This document shows, piece by piece, positions 9,984 through 18,652 of a stretch of DNA of 39,331 nucleotides. A program made the translations under genes and the position numbers. A model generated the notes under the pieces. The model was not told the origin of the DNA, did no database searches, and was given only the letters and a program-made list of their open reading frames with translations. The DNA comes from Pseudomonadota bacterium (lineage in GTDB: Bacteria > Pseudomonadota > Gammaproteobacteria > Burkholderiales > Rhodocyclaceae), in the NCBI GenBank assembly GCA_026399515.1, contig JAPLQT010000069.1, positions 1 through 39,331 of the forward strand. The letters are read 5' to 3'. Position 1 is the stretch's first letter. Every line of letters begins with the position of its first letter.

Positions 9984-10816
9984 GCGGCCGCGACATGATG
10001 GCGGAAGTGCCGAAACTCGCCGAAGCGCTGCCGCCGTTCCCGGGCATCGTGCTCCAGTTGCTCGACCGCATGCACGACGAGGAAACATCGCTCGACGGCC
10101 TGGTCCGGCTGGCCCGCAACGATCCGGTGATTACGAGCAACATCCTGGCCAACGCCAACCACATTCGCCGGCTGCACGCGCAGTCGGATCTGGCCGACCC
10201 GTTTGCCGCGGCTTCCCTCATCGGACTCAATCGCCTTCGCGGCATCGTCGTCGCGGCCGGGATGAACCAGTTCCTCGAAAAGGGAAAGGGCGGAGCCTTC
10301 CTGTTCAAGCACTCACAGGCCGTGGCCATCGTCGCCCAGGAACTGGCGGCCATGTGCGGCGTGTCGACCGAGATGGCCTATGTGGCGGGCATATTGCACG
10401 ACATAGGACAACTGTGCTTCCACATCCTCGATGAACAAGCGTTCAAGGATGCCTATGAGCAGTCGAGCATCGACGGGAAACTGCTGGAACGCGAGGTCGA
10501 TATATTCGGGCTGGACCACTGCCGCATCGGCGCCTTGATCGCGGAACATTGGAAGCTGCCCCAGGAGTTCGTGTCGACCATCCTGACCCACCACGATGAA
10601 GCGACCGTCACCAGCAGGCTACAGGCGACGATCTGCCTGGCCGAAAGCCTGGCGCGCGCGCTGGATATCCCGCCGTCGCAGAAGAACCGGGTGACCAAGA
10701 TCAATGTCCTGGCCCTCGAAACCCTGGGTTTGCGCTGGAATAGCCCGGAGATGCTGGATTGCTTCGGTCGCTGCCATGCGCGCTTTCATCAGATACTCGA
10801 CGACAGCCGCGGATAG
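9977..10816 (+). CDS. HDOD domain signalling protein
   Basis: 279 aa. The HDOD fold covers about residues 15-215: 'LPPFPGIVLQLLDRMHDEETSLDGLVRLARNDPVITSNILANAN' opens it, 'AASLIGLNRLRGIVVAAGM' follows, and 'AGILHDIGQL' keeps an HD pair, although HDOD proteins generally lack the full metal-binding set and phosphodiesterase activity. Such proteins act as cytoplasmic partners in c-di-GMP, chemotaxis or stress signalling. The ATG overlaps the end of the upstream gene by 7 bp; a second ATG pair six codons later is an alternative start. Confidence 0.88.
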   Translation: MLGGRDMMAEVPKLAEALPPFPGIVLQLLDRMHDEETSLDGLVRLARNDPVITSNILANANHIRRLHAQSDLADPFAAASLIGLNRLRGIVVAAGMNQFLEKGKGGAFLFKHSQAVAIVAQELAAMCGVSTEMAYVAGILHDIGQLCFHILDEQAFKDAYEQSSIDGKLLEREVDIFGLDHCRIGALIAEHWKLPQEFVSTILTHHDEATVTSRLQATICLAESLARALDIPPSQKNRVTKINVLALETLGLRWNSPEMLDCFGRCHARFHQILDDSRG

Positions 10817-10832
10817 TCGGGGTGCTCAAGCG

Positions 10833-10874
10833 ACGTCCGGCAAGCGGGAGGCCGGTTCGATCCCGGCTGGACGT
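10833..10874. repeat. Stem structure with a tRNA T-arm-like core after the HDOD gene
   Basis: ACGTCC (10833) pairs with GGACGT (10869), and within it CCGG-TTCGATC-CCGG (10852-10866) is an exact T-arm-like stem-loop. No complete tRNA can be folded. It may be a tRNA-end remnant or a transcript-end hairpin without a T-run. Confidence 0.35.
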
Positions 10875-10933
10875 GGTCAAATCAAGCATCAACCTGGTGC
10901 GTCTGCACCAAGCTTGAGCAGCCGAAACAGCGC

Positions 10934-11035
10934 TCACGACGATCTATGCTTTCTTACCCAATCCAGGGCAGCCTCGGCAACATAGGGTAATACAGCGCCT
11001 GTTCCCATTAACAGCAGCAGATCAATCGGAATCAT
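10934..11035 (-). CDS. Predicted 33-aa membrane-associated small protein
   Basis: The ATG at 11035 has AAGGAG eight bases upstream, a clear ribosome site. The peptide begins MIPIDLLLLMGTGAVLPYVAEA and ends in a basic tail (RKHRSS), suggesting one short membrane helix with a cytoplasmic C-terminus. A 9-bp hairpin sits just in front of the ribosome site. I recognise no family. The good ribosome site and hydrophobic helix argue for a real gene, but length makes this uncertain. Confidence 0.4.
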   Translation of the reverse strand: MIPIDLLLLMGTGAVLPYVAEAALDWVRKHRSS

Positions 11036-11047
11036 GGCATTCACTCC

Positions 11048-11072
11048 TTTTCGGTGCTGGTGACACCGAAAA
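11048..11072 (-). promoter_or_regulatory. Hairpin directly upstream of a small-ORF ribosome site
   Basis: TTTTCGGTG (11048-11056) and CACCGAAAA (11064-11072) are perfect inverted repeats with a 7-base loop. On the minus strand the stem ends inside the AAGGAG site of the 33-aa ORF, so folding could limit access of ribosomes. Inference only. Confidence 0.4.
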
Positions 11073-11153
11073 CTTACGCAAGCTATGTGCCAGGGTTTGC
11101 ACGCTAACGCGGAGTGAATTCCGTGCAGGACGGAACTCGCGGTCCCGGTGCGT

Positions 11154-11516
11154 TCAGGCGACCGCGGCCACGCTTGTCGCCAGGAATTTATGCAGAACTT
11201 GTGCGCCGTCGCCCGCAATCTTCAGGAATTCGACGCCGATCCGGAAGCCGCCCTGCTGGCGCGAAAGCACACTGCTGACGATTTTGGATTTTGCCTCGAA
11301 GATCACCGGCGGATTGATCTGGTCGCCAGGATTGATCAGCAGGCAGACGGTGATCGGATGTGGCGATAAAAGGTTGTAATCTGAAATTATCGAAGCCCCG
11401 CTGGTACTGACATCCTGAGTCTTGCCATGGGTTTTCGCAAGCTTGCCATTTTCATCGAGAATGATGACGGCCCGCAGGCGTTTGGCGTGCCGTTGGCTTC
11501 TTCTGCTTTCTTCCAT
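11154..11516 (-). CDS. PilZ domain protein
   Basis: 120 aa, a single PilZ domain. The c-di-GMP-binding signature is present: an N-terminal Arg-rich motif (RRSQRHAKRLRA, RxxxR type) and 'TQDVSTSGASIIS' (D-x-S-x-x-G). The rest is the beta-barrel ('INPPVIFEAKSKIVSSV', 'FRIGVEFLKI'). PilZ proteins bind cyclic di-GMP and pass the signal to partners controlling motility, surface matrix or secretion. Close to the HDOD and hemerythrin genes, but on the opposite strand. Confidence 0.85.
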   Translation of the reverse strand: MEESRRSQRHAKRLRAVIILDENGKLAKTHGKTQDVSTSGASIISDYNLLSPHPITVCLLINPGDQINPPVIFEAKSKIVSSVLSRQQGGFRIGVEFLKIAGDGAQVLHKFLATSVAAVA

Positions 11517-11825
11517 GTTTACGGGTAACGATGGGTGCGGCGGGATCGGGATGGATAATTATAAATGTGCTTTTGCTCCCGGAGAAGCACCCAAGCGAAT
11601 TTGCCCCTTCGTCGACAGCGCTTGCCGCCGTCGCAGCGTGCCTGATTGGCCGTATAATCCGTCGGCAATGGTGCACGGCAACATTCGAGCCACGGCCGAA
11701 CCGTCACCATCGCCGCCAAGTGGGCAAGGCATGCAGAGCCCAGAGTGTTCCGTATAGATCATCGCGCATATTGAAAACCGGCCCGCACCTGACGGGCTGA
11801 CTCTTGATCCTCAGGCTGGAGCGGC
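11517..11825. other. Divergent intergenic region between pilZ and kup
   Basis: No gene found. The stretch GGATAATTATAAATG (about 11548-11566) supplies a TATAAT on the minus strand suited to the PilZ gene, and GTATAATCC at 11652-11660 is a -10-like element facing kup, but neither has a good -35. Confidence 0.4.
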
Positions 11826-13718
11826 ATGGACGAAACTCAACAACATTCCTCGACGCATGATTCCAGCCTCGCCGCCATGTCGCTGGCAGCGATGGGGGTG
11901 GTCTACGGGGACATCGGCACCAGTCCGCTTTACACCATGAAGGAAGTCTTCAACGGCCCGCACGCTGTTGCGGTGACACCGGAAAACCTGCTCGGAATCC
12001 TTTCGCTGATCTTCTGGGCGCTGACGATCACCGTTACCCTCAAGTATGTGATGTTCATCATGCGCGCCGACAACCGCGGTGAAGGCGGCATCATGGCGCT
12101 GACCGCACTGGCGTTGCGTACCTCCGGCGCGTCCCAGCGCGGCTTGTGGTGGATTTCGGTGCTGGGGATTTTCGGCGCGGCGCTGTTCTACGGCGACGCC
12201 GTCATCACTCCCGCGATGTCGGTACTTTCCGCGGTGGAGGGCCTGGAAGTGGCGACGCCGTTGTTCAAGCCTTTCGTCGTGCCGATCACCATCGGCATCA
12301 TCATCGGACTGTTCATGTTTCAGCGCCAGGGCACGGCCAGCGTCGGCGCGCTGTTCGGCCCGGTGATGCTGTTCTGGTTCGCCACTCTCGGCACGCTCGG
12401 CATCTGGAATATTTTCAAGCATCCGGCCGTAATCACCGCGATCAACCCGTGGTATGCCCTGCATTTTTTCCTCGAAAACCAGATGCATGGTTTCCTGGCG
12501 TTGGGTGCGGTGGTGCTGGCAATCACCGGCGGCGAGGCGCTTTACGCCGACATGGGCCATTTCGGCAGGCGGCCGATCAAGTGGGCCTGGCTGGGTTTTG
12601 TCTTTCCCATGCTGTACCTGAATTACCTCGGCCAGGGCGCATTGATCCTGGATAATCCGGAAGCGGTCAAGAACCCGTTCTTCCTGCTGGTTCCGGACCT
12701 GCTGCTCTATCCCATGGTCGGATTGGCCACGGCGGCGACTGTGATCGCGTCCCAGGCCGTGATATCGGGAGCCTTCTCGCTCACCAGCCAGTCCATGCAA
12801 TTGGGATACTGCCCGCGCATCCAGGTGCTGTTCACCTCCGAGCGGGAAAAGGGACAGATCTACATCCCGAACATCAACTGGCTGGTGCTGCTGGCGGTGA
12901 TCATCCTGGTGCTGGGCTTCCGCACCTCCTCGAACCTGGCATCGGCCTATGGCCTGGCGGTGACGCTGACCATGATGATCGACACCCTGCTGGCCTTCGT
13001 CGTGGTGCGCAGCCTGTGGAAGTGGAACAGCCTCCAGTCGGGCGTGTTCCTGGCGTTTTTCATCGTGGTGGATTTCGCGTTTTTCGCCGCTAACAGCGTC
13101 AAGATCCTCGATGGCGGCTGGTTCCCGCTGGTGTTGGGGCTGACGGTATTCACCCTGTTGTCCACCTGGAAGCGCGGCCGCGACCTGCTCTACAGGAAGC
13201 TCCAGCTGGATTCCATGCCGCTCGACGCCTTCATCAAGAGCCTGGAATATGGCGGGCCGCATCGAGTCGAAGGCACCGGCATCTACATGACCACCAATCC
13301 CAACAGCGTGCCGCGCGCGATGCTGCACAACCTGCTGCACAACAAGGTGCTGCATGAACGGGTGGTGCTGCTCAACGTGAATGTCGAGGACGTGCCGCAC
13401 GTGCCTGAAGCTGAGCGCATCGAGGTGCATAAGTTGCCGCAGGGGTTTTACCAGGTGATCGCTCGTTATGGTTTCAAGGACGCCCCGGATATTCCGCAGG
13501 CACTATCGATGTGCGCGGCGCACGGCATCAAATACGATGCGATGGAAACTTCCTTCTTCCTGGGCCGCGAAACCATCGTTCGACACAATATTCCGGCCAT
13601 GCAGCGCTGGCGGCAGAAGCTGTTCACCTGGATGTTCCGCAATGCCGACACGGCCACAGCCTACTTCAAGATTCCGACCAATCGTGTCGTTGAACTGGGA
13701 ACCCAGATTGAACTTTGA
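11826..13718 (+). CDS. kup: Kup-type low-affinity potassium transporter (copy 1, intact)
   Basis: 630 aa, normal for the KUP/HAK/KT family of K+/H+ symporters in the inner membrane. It opens with 'LAAMSLAAMGVVYGDIGTSPLYTMKEVF', the family's first-helix signature that includes ion-binding residues, then 'ILRADNRGEGGIMAL'-type segment (FIMRADNRGEGGIMAL), 'GAALFYGDAVITPAMSVLSAVEGLEV' and 'GGEALYADMGHFG'. About twelve hydrophobic helices are followed by a soluble C-terminal domain ('TGIYMTTNPNSVPRAMLHNLLHNKVLHERVVLLNV'). A GGAG site precedes the ATG. It serves as an intact reference for the damaged copy at 14484-16272. Confidence 0.96.
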   Translation: MDETQQHSSTHDSSLAAMSLAAMGVVYGDIGTSPLYTMKEVFNGPHAVAVTPENLLGILSLIFWALTITVTLKYVMFIMRADNRGEGGIMALTALALRTSGASQRGLWWISVLGIFGAALFYGDAVITPAMSVLSAVEGLEVATPLFKPFVVPITIGIIIGLFMFQRQGTASVGALFGPVMLFWFATLGTLGIWNIFKHPAVITAINPWYALHFFLENQMHGFLALGAVVLAITGGEALYADMGHFGRRPIKWAWLGFVFPMLYLNYLGQGALILDNPEAVKNPFFLLVPDLLLYPMVGLATAATVIASQAVISGAFSLTSQSMQLGYCPRIQVLFTSEREKGQIYIPNINWLVLLAVIILVLGFRTSSNLASAYGLAVTLTMMIDTLLAFVVVRSLWKWNSLQSGVFLAFFIVVDFAFFAANSVKILDGGWFPLVLGLTVFTLLSTWKRGRDLLYRKLQLDSMPLDAFIKSLEYGGPHRVEGTGIYMTTNPNSVPRAMLHNLLHNKVLHERVVLLNVNVEDVPHVPEAERIEVHKLPQGFYQVIARYGFKDAPDIPQALSMCAAHGIKYDAMETSFFLGRETIVRHNIPAMQRWRQKLFTWMFRNADTATAYFKIPTNRVVELGTQIEL

Positions 13719-13784
13719 GTCGAGGAGCGGATGGCGTTTTCCATTAGAATGCGGAAAAGGCAGCTTGGTCGGTAAAAGGAGGGG

Positions 13785-14447
13785 ATGATGAGAATCGATT
13801 TGATCAACGGAGAAATGAACATGAGCCTTGGCGGCAGCTTGAAGCGTGGATTATTGCTCGTCGCCCTGATGCCGCTGGCATTCGGCGCATCGCCGACGCT
13901 GGGCGCCGACCGCACCGGCCAACAGGTCGTTGCCGAAACCTGCGGCAACTGCCATGCCACCGGGGAAAAAGGCGCACCGAAGCTCGGCGACAAGAACGCC
14001 TGGGCCAAGCGTGCTTCGCAGGGACTCAGCGAGCTCACCCAGCACGCGCTCAAGGGCATACGCGAGATGCCGCCGCACGGCGGCGCCGCCAACCTGAGCG
14101 ACCACGAGATCCAGTTGGCCATCACCTACATGGTCAACCAGTCGGGCGGGAAATGGATCGAACCGACCAACAAGGCTGTCCCGGCGGTGGCGCGAACCGG
14201 CGAGCAAATCGTCAAGCTCAGATGCTTCGAGTGCCATCAGGCGGGACTGAACGGCGCACCCAAGATCGGCGACCGCGACGCCTGGACCGCCAGGGTCAAG
14301 CGTGGGCTCGATCTTGTGGTCGGCTCGGCGATACACGGTCACGGCGCGATGCCGGCTCGCGGCGGCTTGCCCGATTTGACCGACGCGGAAATTCGCAATG
14401 CGGTGATTTACATGTTCACCCAAAGCACCGCGCCGCAGAAGAAATAG
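13785..14447 (+). CDS. Periplasmic di-haem cytochrome c (cytochrome c5-like)
   Basis: 220 aa as given. Two tandem cytochrome c domains each carry a haem site, CGNCH and CFECH, and later conserved Met-containing segments (IREMPPHGG, GHGAMPARGG) that probably supply the distal ligands. The repeats 'GAPKLGDKNAW' and 'GAPKIGDRDAW' show internal duplication. An N-terminal signal sequence (SLKRGLLLVALMPLAFGA) sends it to the periplasm, where it would carry electrons. Start is uncertain: AAGGAGG lies 1-4 bases before the first two ATGs, while GGAG precedes ATGs at 13815/13821, which place the signal peptide nearer the N-terminus. Confidence 0.9.
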   Translation: MMRIDLINGEMNMSLGGSLKRGLLLVALMPLAFGASPTLGADRTGQQVVAETCGNCHATGEKGAPKLGDKNAWAKRASQGLSELTQHALKGIREMPPHGGAANLSDHEIQLAITYMVNQSGGKWIEPTNKAVPAVARTGEQIVKLRCFECHQAGLNGAPKIGDRDAWTARVKRGLDLVVGSAIHGHGAMPARGGLPDLTDAEIRNAVIYMFTQSTAPQKK

Positions 14448-14458
14448 CCGCTGCTCTG

Positions 14459-14484
14459 GGTGCCTGGCTTCAAGGCCAGGCGCC
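14459..14484. terminator. Hairpin between convergent cytochrome c and kup2 genes
   Basis: GGTGCCTGGC (14459-14468) and GCCAGGCGCC (14475-14484) form a 10-bp stem with one G-U around a 6-base loop. It separates two convergent genes and could stop transcription from both sides; no T-run, so efficiency as an intrinsic terminator is uncertain. Confidence 0.5.
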
Positions 14485-16272
14485 TACAACACCACCTGCG
14501 CCCCCAGTTCGATGACGCGGTTGGGTGGCAGCTTGAAGAAGTTGGCGGCGCTGCCGGCGTTTCTGAACATGGCGATGAACAGCTTTTCCTGCCAGAACGG
14601 CATCTCCGCTTCGTGGCTGGCGAACAGGGTTTCGCTGCCGAGGAAGAACGAAGTATCCATCATCTCGAATTCGAGCCCCTGTTCCGAGCACCATTCCAGC
14701 GCTTCGGGCAGGTTCGGCTGATCCATGAAGCCATAGAACACTCTTACCCGCCAGAAATGGTTCGGCAGCCGTTCCACCGACACCCTTTGCGCATCGGTGA
14801 CGTGCGGAATGTCCAGCACACCCACCGTCAGGATGACGACGCGTTCGTGCAATACCTTGTAATGCTTGAGGCTGTGCAGCATGGCCTTGGGCACGTCGTC
14901 CGGGTCCGATGTCATGAATACCGCTGTGCCGGGCACGCGGCCTATGCCATCCTTCCCCAGGTTGTCGATGAAAGGCTTGAGCTGGATCGCGTCCTGCACC
15001 TGTCTGTCATAGAGCAGCTTGCGGCCGCGTTTCCAGGTGGTCAGCAGCAGGAAGACCGCGAGCCCGAATACCAGCGGAAACCAGCCGCCGTCGGCGATCT
15101 TGACGAAATTGGCGGAGCAGAAGGCGATATCGATGAGCATGAACGGCAGCGCGCCGAGGAACGCCCGCCACGGGCTCCATTTCCACAGCCAGCGCGTCAC
15201 GCAGTAGGCCAGCACATTGGTGATCAGCATGGTTCCGGTGACCGCGATACCATAGGCGGCGGCCAGGTTGGTGGATGATCCGAAGCCGATGACCAGGGCG
15301 ATCACGGCAAGCAGCAACAACCAGTTGATGCCGGGCAGATAGATCTGGCCGACCTGCTGGCCGGAAGTGTGCTGCACTTCCAGGCGCGGCGAATAGCCGA
15401 GCTGCATCGCCTGCTGGGTCATCGAGAAGGCGCCCGAGATCACCGCCTGCGAGGCGATCACCGTCGCCACCGTGGACAAGGCCACCAGGGGGTAGAGCGC
15501 CCAGTCGGGCGCAAGCAGGTAGAAGGGGTTTTCGATCGCCTTGGGGTCATGCAGCAACAGCGCGCCCTGACCGAAGTAGTTGAGCGCCAGCGCCGGAAAC
15601 ACCATACCGATCCAGGCGAGCTGGATCGGCCGAGCACCGAAATGGCCCATGTCGGCATACAGCGCCTCGCCGCCGGTCACCACCAGGACCACGGCGCCCA
15701 GCGAGAGGAAGCCCAATGTGGGATGCGCCAGCAGAAAGCTCAGGCCGTGCAGGGGATTGAGGGCGGTGATGACGCGCGGTTCGATGGCGATGTTGAGGAT
15801 GCCGAGGATCGCCAGGACGGCGAACCAGACCATCATCACCGGGCCGAACAGAGCCCCTACATTCCCCGTCCCGCGGCGTTGCAGCAGGAACAGGCCGATC
15901 AGCACCATCAGCGTAATCGGAATGACATAAGGCTTGAACGTCGGCGTGATGACTTCAAGTCCTTCGACGGCCGAGAGCACCGAGATCGCCGGGGTGATGG
16001 CGCCGTCGCCGTAGAACAGCGCCGCGCCGAACAGTCCGAGCAGGATGATGATGCCCCGCCGGTGCGAGTTCTCCGGCGCCTCGCGCAGCGCCAGCGCCAT
16101 CAGCGCCATGATCCCGCCCTCGCCCTTGTTGTCGGCGCGCAGGATGAAGGAGACGTACTTGACGGTGATTATCACCATGAGGGACCAGAAGATCAGGGTC
16201 GCCGTAGACCACGCCGAGTGCCGCCAGGGACAGGGCGGCGAGGCGGCGTTTGTCGGGATGCGATGATTCCAT
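14484..16272 (-). pseudogene. kup: Kup-type potassium transporter, copy 2, frameshifted by an internal deletion
   Basis: The start is clear: AAGGA ribosome site, ATG at 16272, then MESSHPDKRRLAALSLAALGVVYGD. Directly after GVVYGD the sequence jumps to the equivalent of LIFWSLMVIITVKYVSF in another frame; the intact kup at 11826 has 31 codons (IGTSPLY...GILS) at this point. About 92 bp are missing around 16197 and the reading frame is broken, so a full protein cannot be made without recoding. The rest (ILRADNKGEGGIMAL, FYGDGAITPAISVLSAVEGLEV, GGEALYADMGHFG, C-terminal domain) is undamaged. Restoring 92 bp would give 626 aa, the family length. Third gene after kdpD-like and kdpE. A sequencing or assembly error is the main alternative. 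Confidence 0.85.
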
Positions 16273-16317
16273 AAAAAATCCTTAAACCGGTCGAGTTGAA
16301 TAGTTGCGACTCTGAAA

Positions 16318-17010
16318 TCAGAATTGGAAGCGATAACCGACGCCGGTCTCGGTGAGTATGTGTTTCGGCTGGGTGGGATCGGCTTCGAGCTTCTGGCGCA
16401 GGTGGCCGACATAAATCCGCAGGTAGTGATTGCTCTCCACCGATGCCGGCCCCCACACTTCGCGCAGCAGGTGGCGATGGGTGAGGACTTTCCCGGCATT
16501 GGCGAGCAGGATGCCGAGCAAGCGATATTCGATGGGCGTCAGATGCACGGTTTCACCGTTGCGCTCGACGCTGCGCCGGGACAGATCGGCCTGGACCTCG
16601 CCGAAGCTGAAAGTGGGGTCGGACGCTTCCGCAATCGCGTGCTTTCGCCGCAGCAAAGCCCGCACGCGGGCCAGCAACTCGCCGACACCGAATGGTTTGA
16701 CCAGGTAGTCGTCGGCCCCGGCGTCGAGCGCCCGGATCTTTTCATCTTCAGTGGTGCGCGCCGAGAGGATGATGATGGGAATGCCGATCCAGCCGCGCAA
16801 GTCGCGCACGACTTCGACACCGTCACGATCCGGCAGGCCGAGATCGAGGATCACCAGGTCGGGTTTGCGGGTGCCGGCCTCGATGAGTCCCTGGGCGGCG
16901 GTTCCGGCTTCATAGACCTGGCAGCCTTCGCCTTCCAGGGCAGTGCGGACGAAGCGGCGGATCTGTTTCTCGTCCTCGATGACCACCACCCTGGGCGCGT
17001 TATCGGCCAT
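16318..17010 (-). CDS. kdpE: KdpE-type response regulator
   Basis: 230 aa from the ATG at 17010 (MADNAPRVVVIEDEKQIRRFV). The receiver domain has acidic residues 'IEDE', the phosphorylation site in 'LVILDLGLPDRDG' and 'KPFGVGELLAR'; the OmpR-type winged helix ends with 'TPIEYRLLGILLANAGKVLTHRHLLREVWG' and 'HILTETGVGYRFQF', typical of KdpE. It overlaps the sensor gene by 11 bp and is followed 46 bp later by kup2, so this regulator probably controls potassium transport, including its own operon (a KdpE-box-like sequence lies upstream of the sensor). Confidence 0.92.
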   Translation of the reverse strand: MADNAPRVVVIEDEKQIRRFVRTALEGEGCQVYEAGTAAQGLIEAGTRKPDLVILDLGLPDRDGVEVVRDLRGWIGIPIIILSARTTEDEKIRALDAGADDYLVKPFGVGELLARVRALLRRKHAIAEASDPTFSFGEVQADLSRRSVERNGETVHLTPIEYRLLGILLANAGKVLTHRHLLREVWGPASVESNHYLRIYVGHLRQKLEADPTQPKHILTETGVGYRFQF

Positions 17011-18598
17011 GGATATTCCCGGCGTCCGCCGCGACCGGGCTCTCGGCTTCGATGCTGGGCGGATCGCCCAGCGGCAGGGAGAACCTGAAGCAGGCGCCGC
17101 CTTCCGGGCGGTTGGTGACGCCGATCGCCCCGCCATGAGCCTCGACGATGGCGCGGCAGATCGCCAGGCCCAGGCCGATGCCCGGCGTAACCGACTCCTG
17201 TTCGCCGCGCACGAACATCTCGAACAAGCCCGGGGCGCTCTTTTCATTTACTCCCGGCCCATGATCGCAGACGGATATCTCGGCGACGTCGCCGGAGCGC
17301 CGCGCATCGATCTCGACGACGGTGCCGGGCGGAGCGTATTTCGCGGCATTCTCGATCAGGTTGCAGAATACCCGTTCGATGAGCACCGCGTCGAAGGCCA
17401 GCAGCGGCAGGTCGCCCGCTATGGTCACCTTGACCGGATGGTCGAGCAGGCTGCGTTCGAGCAGCTTGATGCTGGCCCCGACCACTTCCTCTAGCGGCTG
17501 CCATTCCATTTTCAGTTTGACGGTTCCCGCTTGCAGGCGCGCCATGTCGAGCAGGTTCTCGACCAGGCCGTTGATGCGCAAGGCCTGTTCGCGCAGGGCC
17601 TCGGCGGTTTCCTTCTGTTGAGGGGGAAGTTCCGGTCGGGCGAGCGCCAGTGAATCGGCCAATCCGACCAGCGCCGTCAACGGGGTACGCAAGTCATGCG
17701 ACAAGGCCGACAGCACCGAATTGCGCAGGCGCTCGGAGGCCATGTCGCTCTGCGCCGCATGGGCGACGTCGACATAATGCAAACGTTCGACGGCGATCGC
17801 GATCAAGGACGATAACGCTTCCAACCGCGGGTGATTTTCCTTGATCAGCGCAGCGTCGCTACTCTCCGGGGCCAGGGCGATGACACCGCGAACCCGGGTC
17901 GGTGTCTTGAGCGGGAAGTAGTAAGCGGCGTAACTGGCTTCACTGAGAGCATTGAATTCCACCGGCTCCGCCGTGGCGAAGGTCATCCTGGCAAGGCGCT
18001 GCTCGATCTTGAAGGCGAGAGTGCCGTCGCCGTCGTGTGCCACCGGGAGGAGGTTTTCGGTTTCAGCCGGAACCAGGATCACCGAGCGGACGCGCATTTC
18101 CTTCCAGAGATAGTTCCGGGCGATTTCATCGACCTGGATCAGGGTCAACGCTCCGCCCAGTTCCCTGGCCAGTTGGTAGAGCTGCTGGGTGCGTTCCTCG
18201 CTCGACCGGGCATGGCTCGCCTGCTGTTGCAATCCGGCAACCAGATGCCCGATGATCAGGGCCACCGCCAGCATCACGGCGAACGTCAGCAAGTACTGAC
18301 CGTCGTTGACGGTCAAGGAAAATCTGGGCGGGACGAAGAAGAAGTCGAACAGCGCGACGCTCATGAACGCCGCCATGACCGCCGGTCCGCGGCCGAGGCG
18401 CAGCGCGATCAGGACCACCGCCAGGAGGAAGATCATGACGATATTGGCGAGGTCGAAATAGACCACCAGCGGCAGCGCGACCATGGTTGCCAGGCTGCAA
18501 ACGAGGGCGGCGACCAGGTAACGCGACGGCGACGCCGAGCCGCTGTCGCGGCCGCTTGGCTCGCTGGGTGTCTCCACCGGGCGCTGGTTGGCTTCCAT
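17000..18598 (-). CDS. Short KdpD-like sensor histidine kinase (no KdpD/USP N-terminal part)
   Basis: 532 aa from the ATG at 18598; an in-frame GTG at 18646 is an alternative. Order: four closely spaced helices of the DUF4118 (KdpD transmembrane) type at about 30-130, a GAF-like region, the HisKA box 'LSALSHDLRTPLTALVGL', and the HATPase boxes 'FCNLIENAAKYAPPGT', 'VCDHGPGV' and 'GIGLGLAICR'. Compared with full KdpD (about 900 aa) the cytoplasmic N-terminal KdpD and USP-like domains are absent, though a sensor with them begins at 39070 in this window. First gene of the sensor-kdpE-kup2 operon. Confidence 0.9.
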   Translation of the reverse strand: MEANQRPVETPSEPSGRDSGSASPSRYLVAALVCSLATMVALPLVVYFDLANIVMIFLLAVVLIALRLGRGPAVMAAFMSVALFDFFFVPPRFSLTVNDGQYLLTFAVMLAVALIIGHLVAGLQQQASHARSSEERTQQLYQLARELGGALTLIQVDEIARNYLWKEMRVRSVILVPAETENLLPVAHDGDGTLAFKIEQRLARMTFATAEPVEFNALSEASYAAYYFPLKTPTRVRGVIALAPESSDAALIKENHPRLEALSSLIAIAVERLHYVDVAHAAQSDMASERLRNSVLSALSHDLRTPLTALVGLADSLALARPELPPQQKETAEALREQALRINGLVENLLDMARLQAGTVKLKMEWQPLEEVVGASIKLLERSLLDHPVKVTIAGDLPLLAFDAVLIERVFCNLIENAAKYAPPGTVVEIDARRSGDVAEISVCDHGPGVNEKSAPGLFEMFVRGEQESVTPGIGLGLAICRAIVEAHGGAIGVTNRPEGGACFRFSLPLGDPPSIEAESPVAADAGNIHGR

Positions 18599-18652
18599 AG
18601 GTTTGAGAATAGATGGCCGGACCTGAAATGGGGGATATTGTTGCACTGCGCA

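Noticed and set aside
11811-13430. Long open frame (539 codons) on the minus strand opposite kup
   Set aside because: It is a GC-rich antisense shadow: composition is His/Gln/Arg-dominated with no motif, while the plus strand encodes a textbook Kup protein. The same applies to the long opposite-strand frames over secD, secF, kdpA and kdpB.
16273-16499. N-terminal extension of kup2 in the downstream frame
   Set aside because: The open frame runs up to 16499, but this part overlaps kdpE and has no Kup similarity; the true 5' end is the other-frame ATG at 16272, showing a deletion and not an alternative start.
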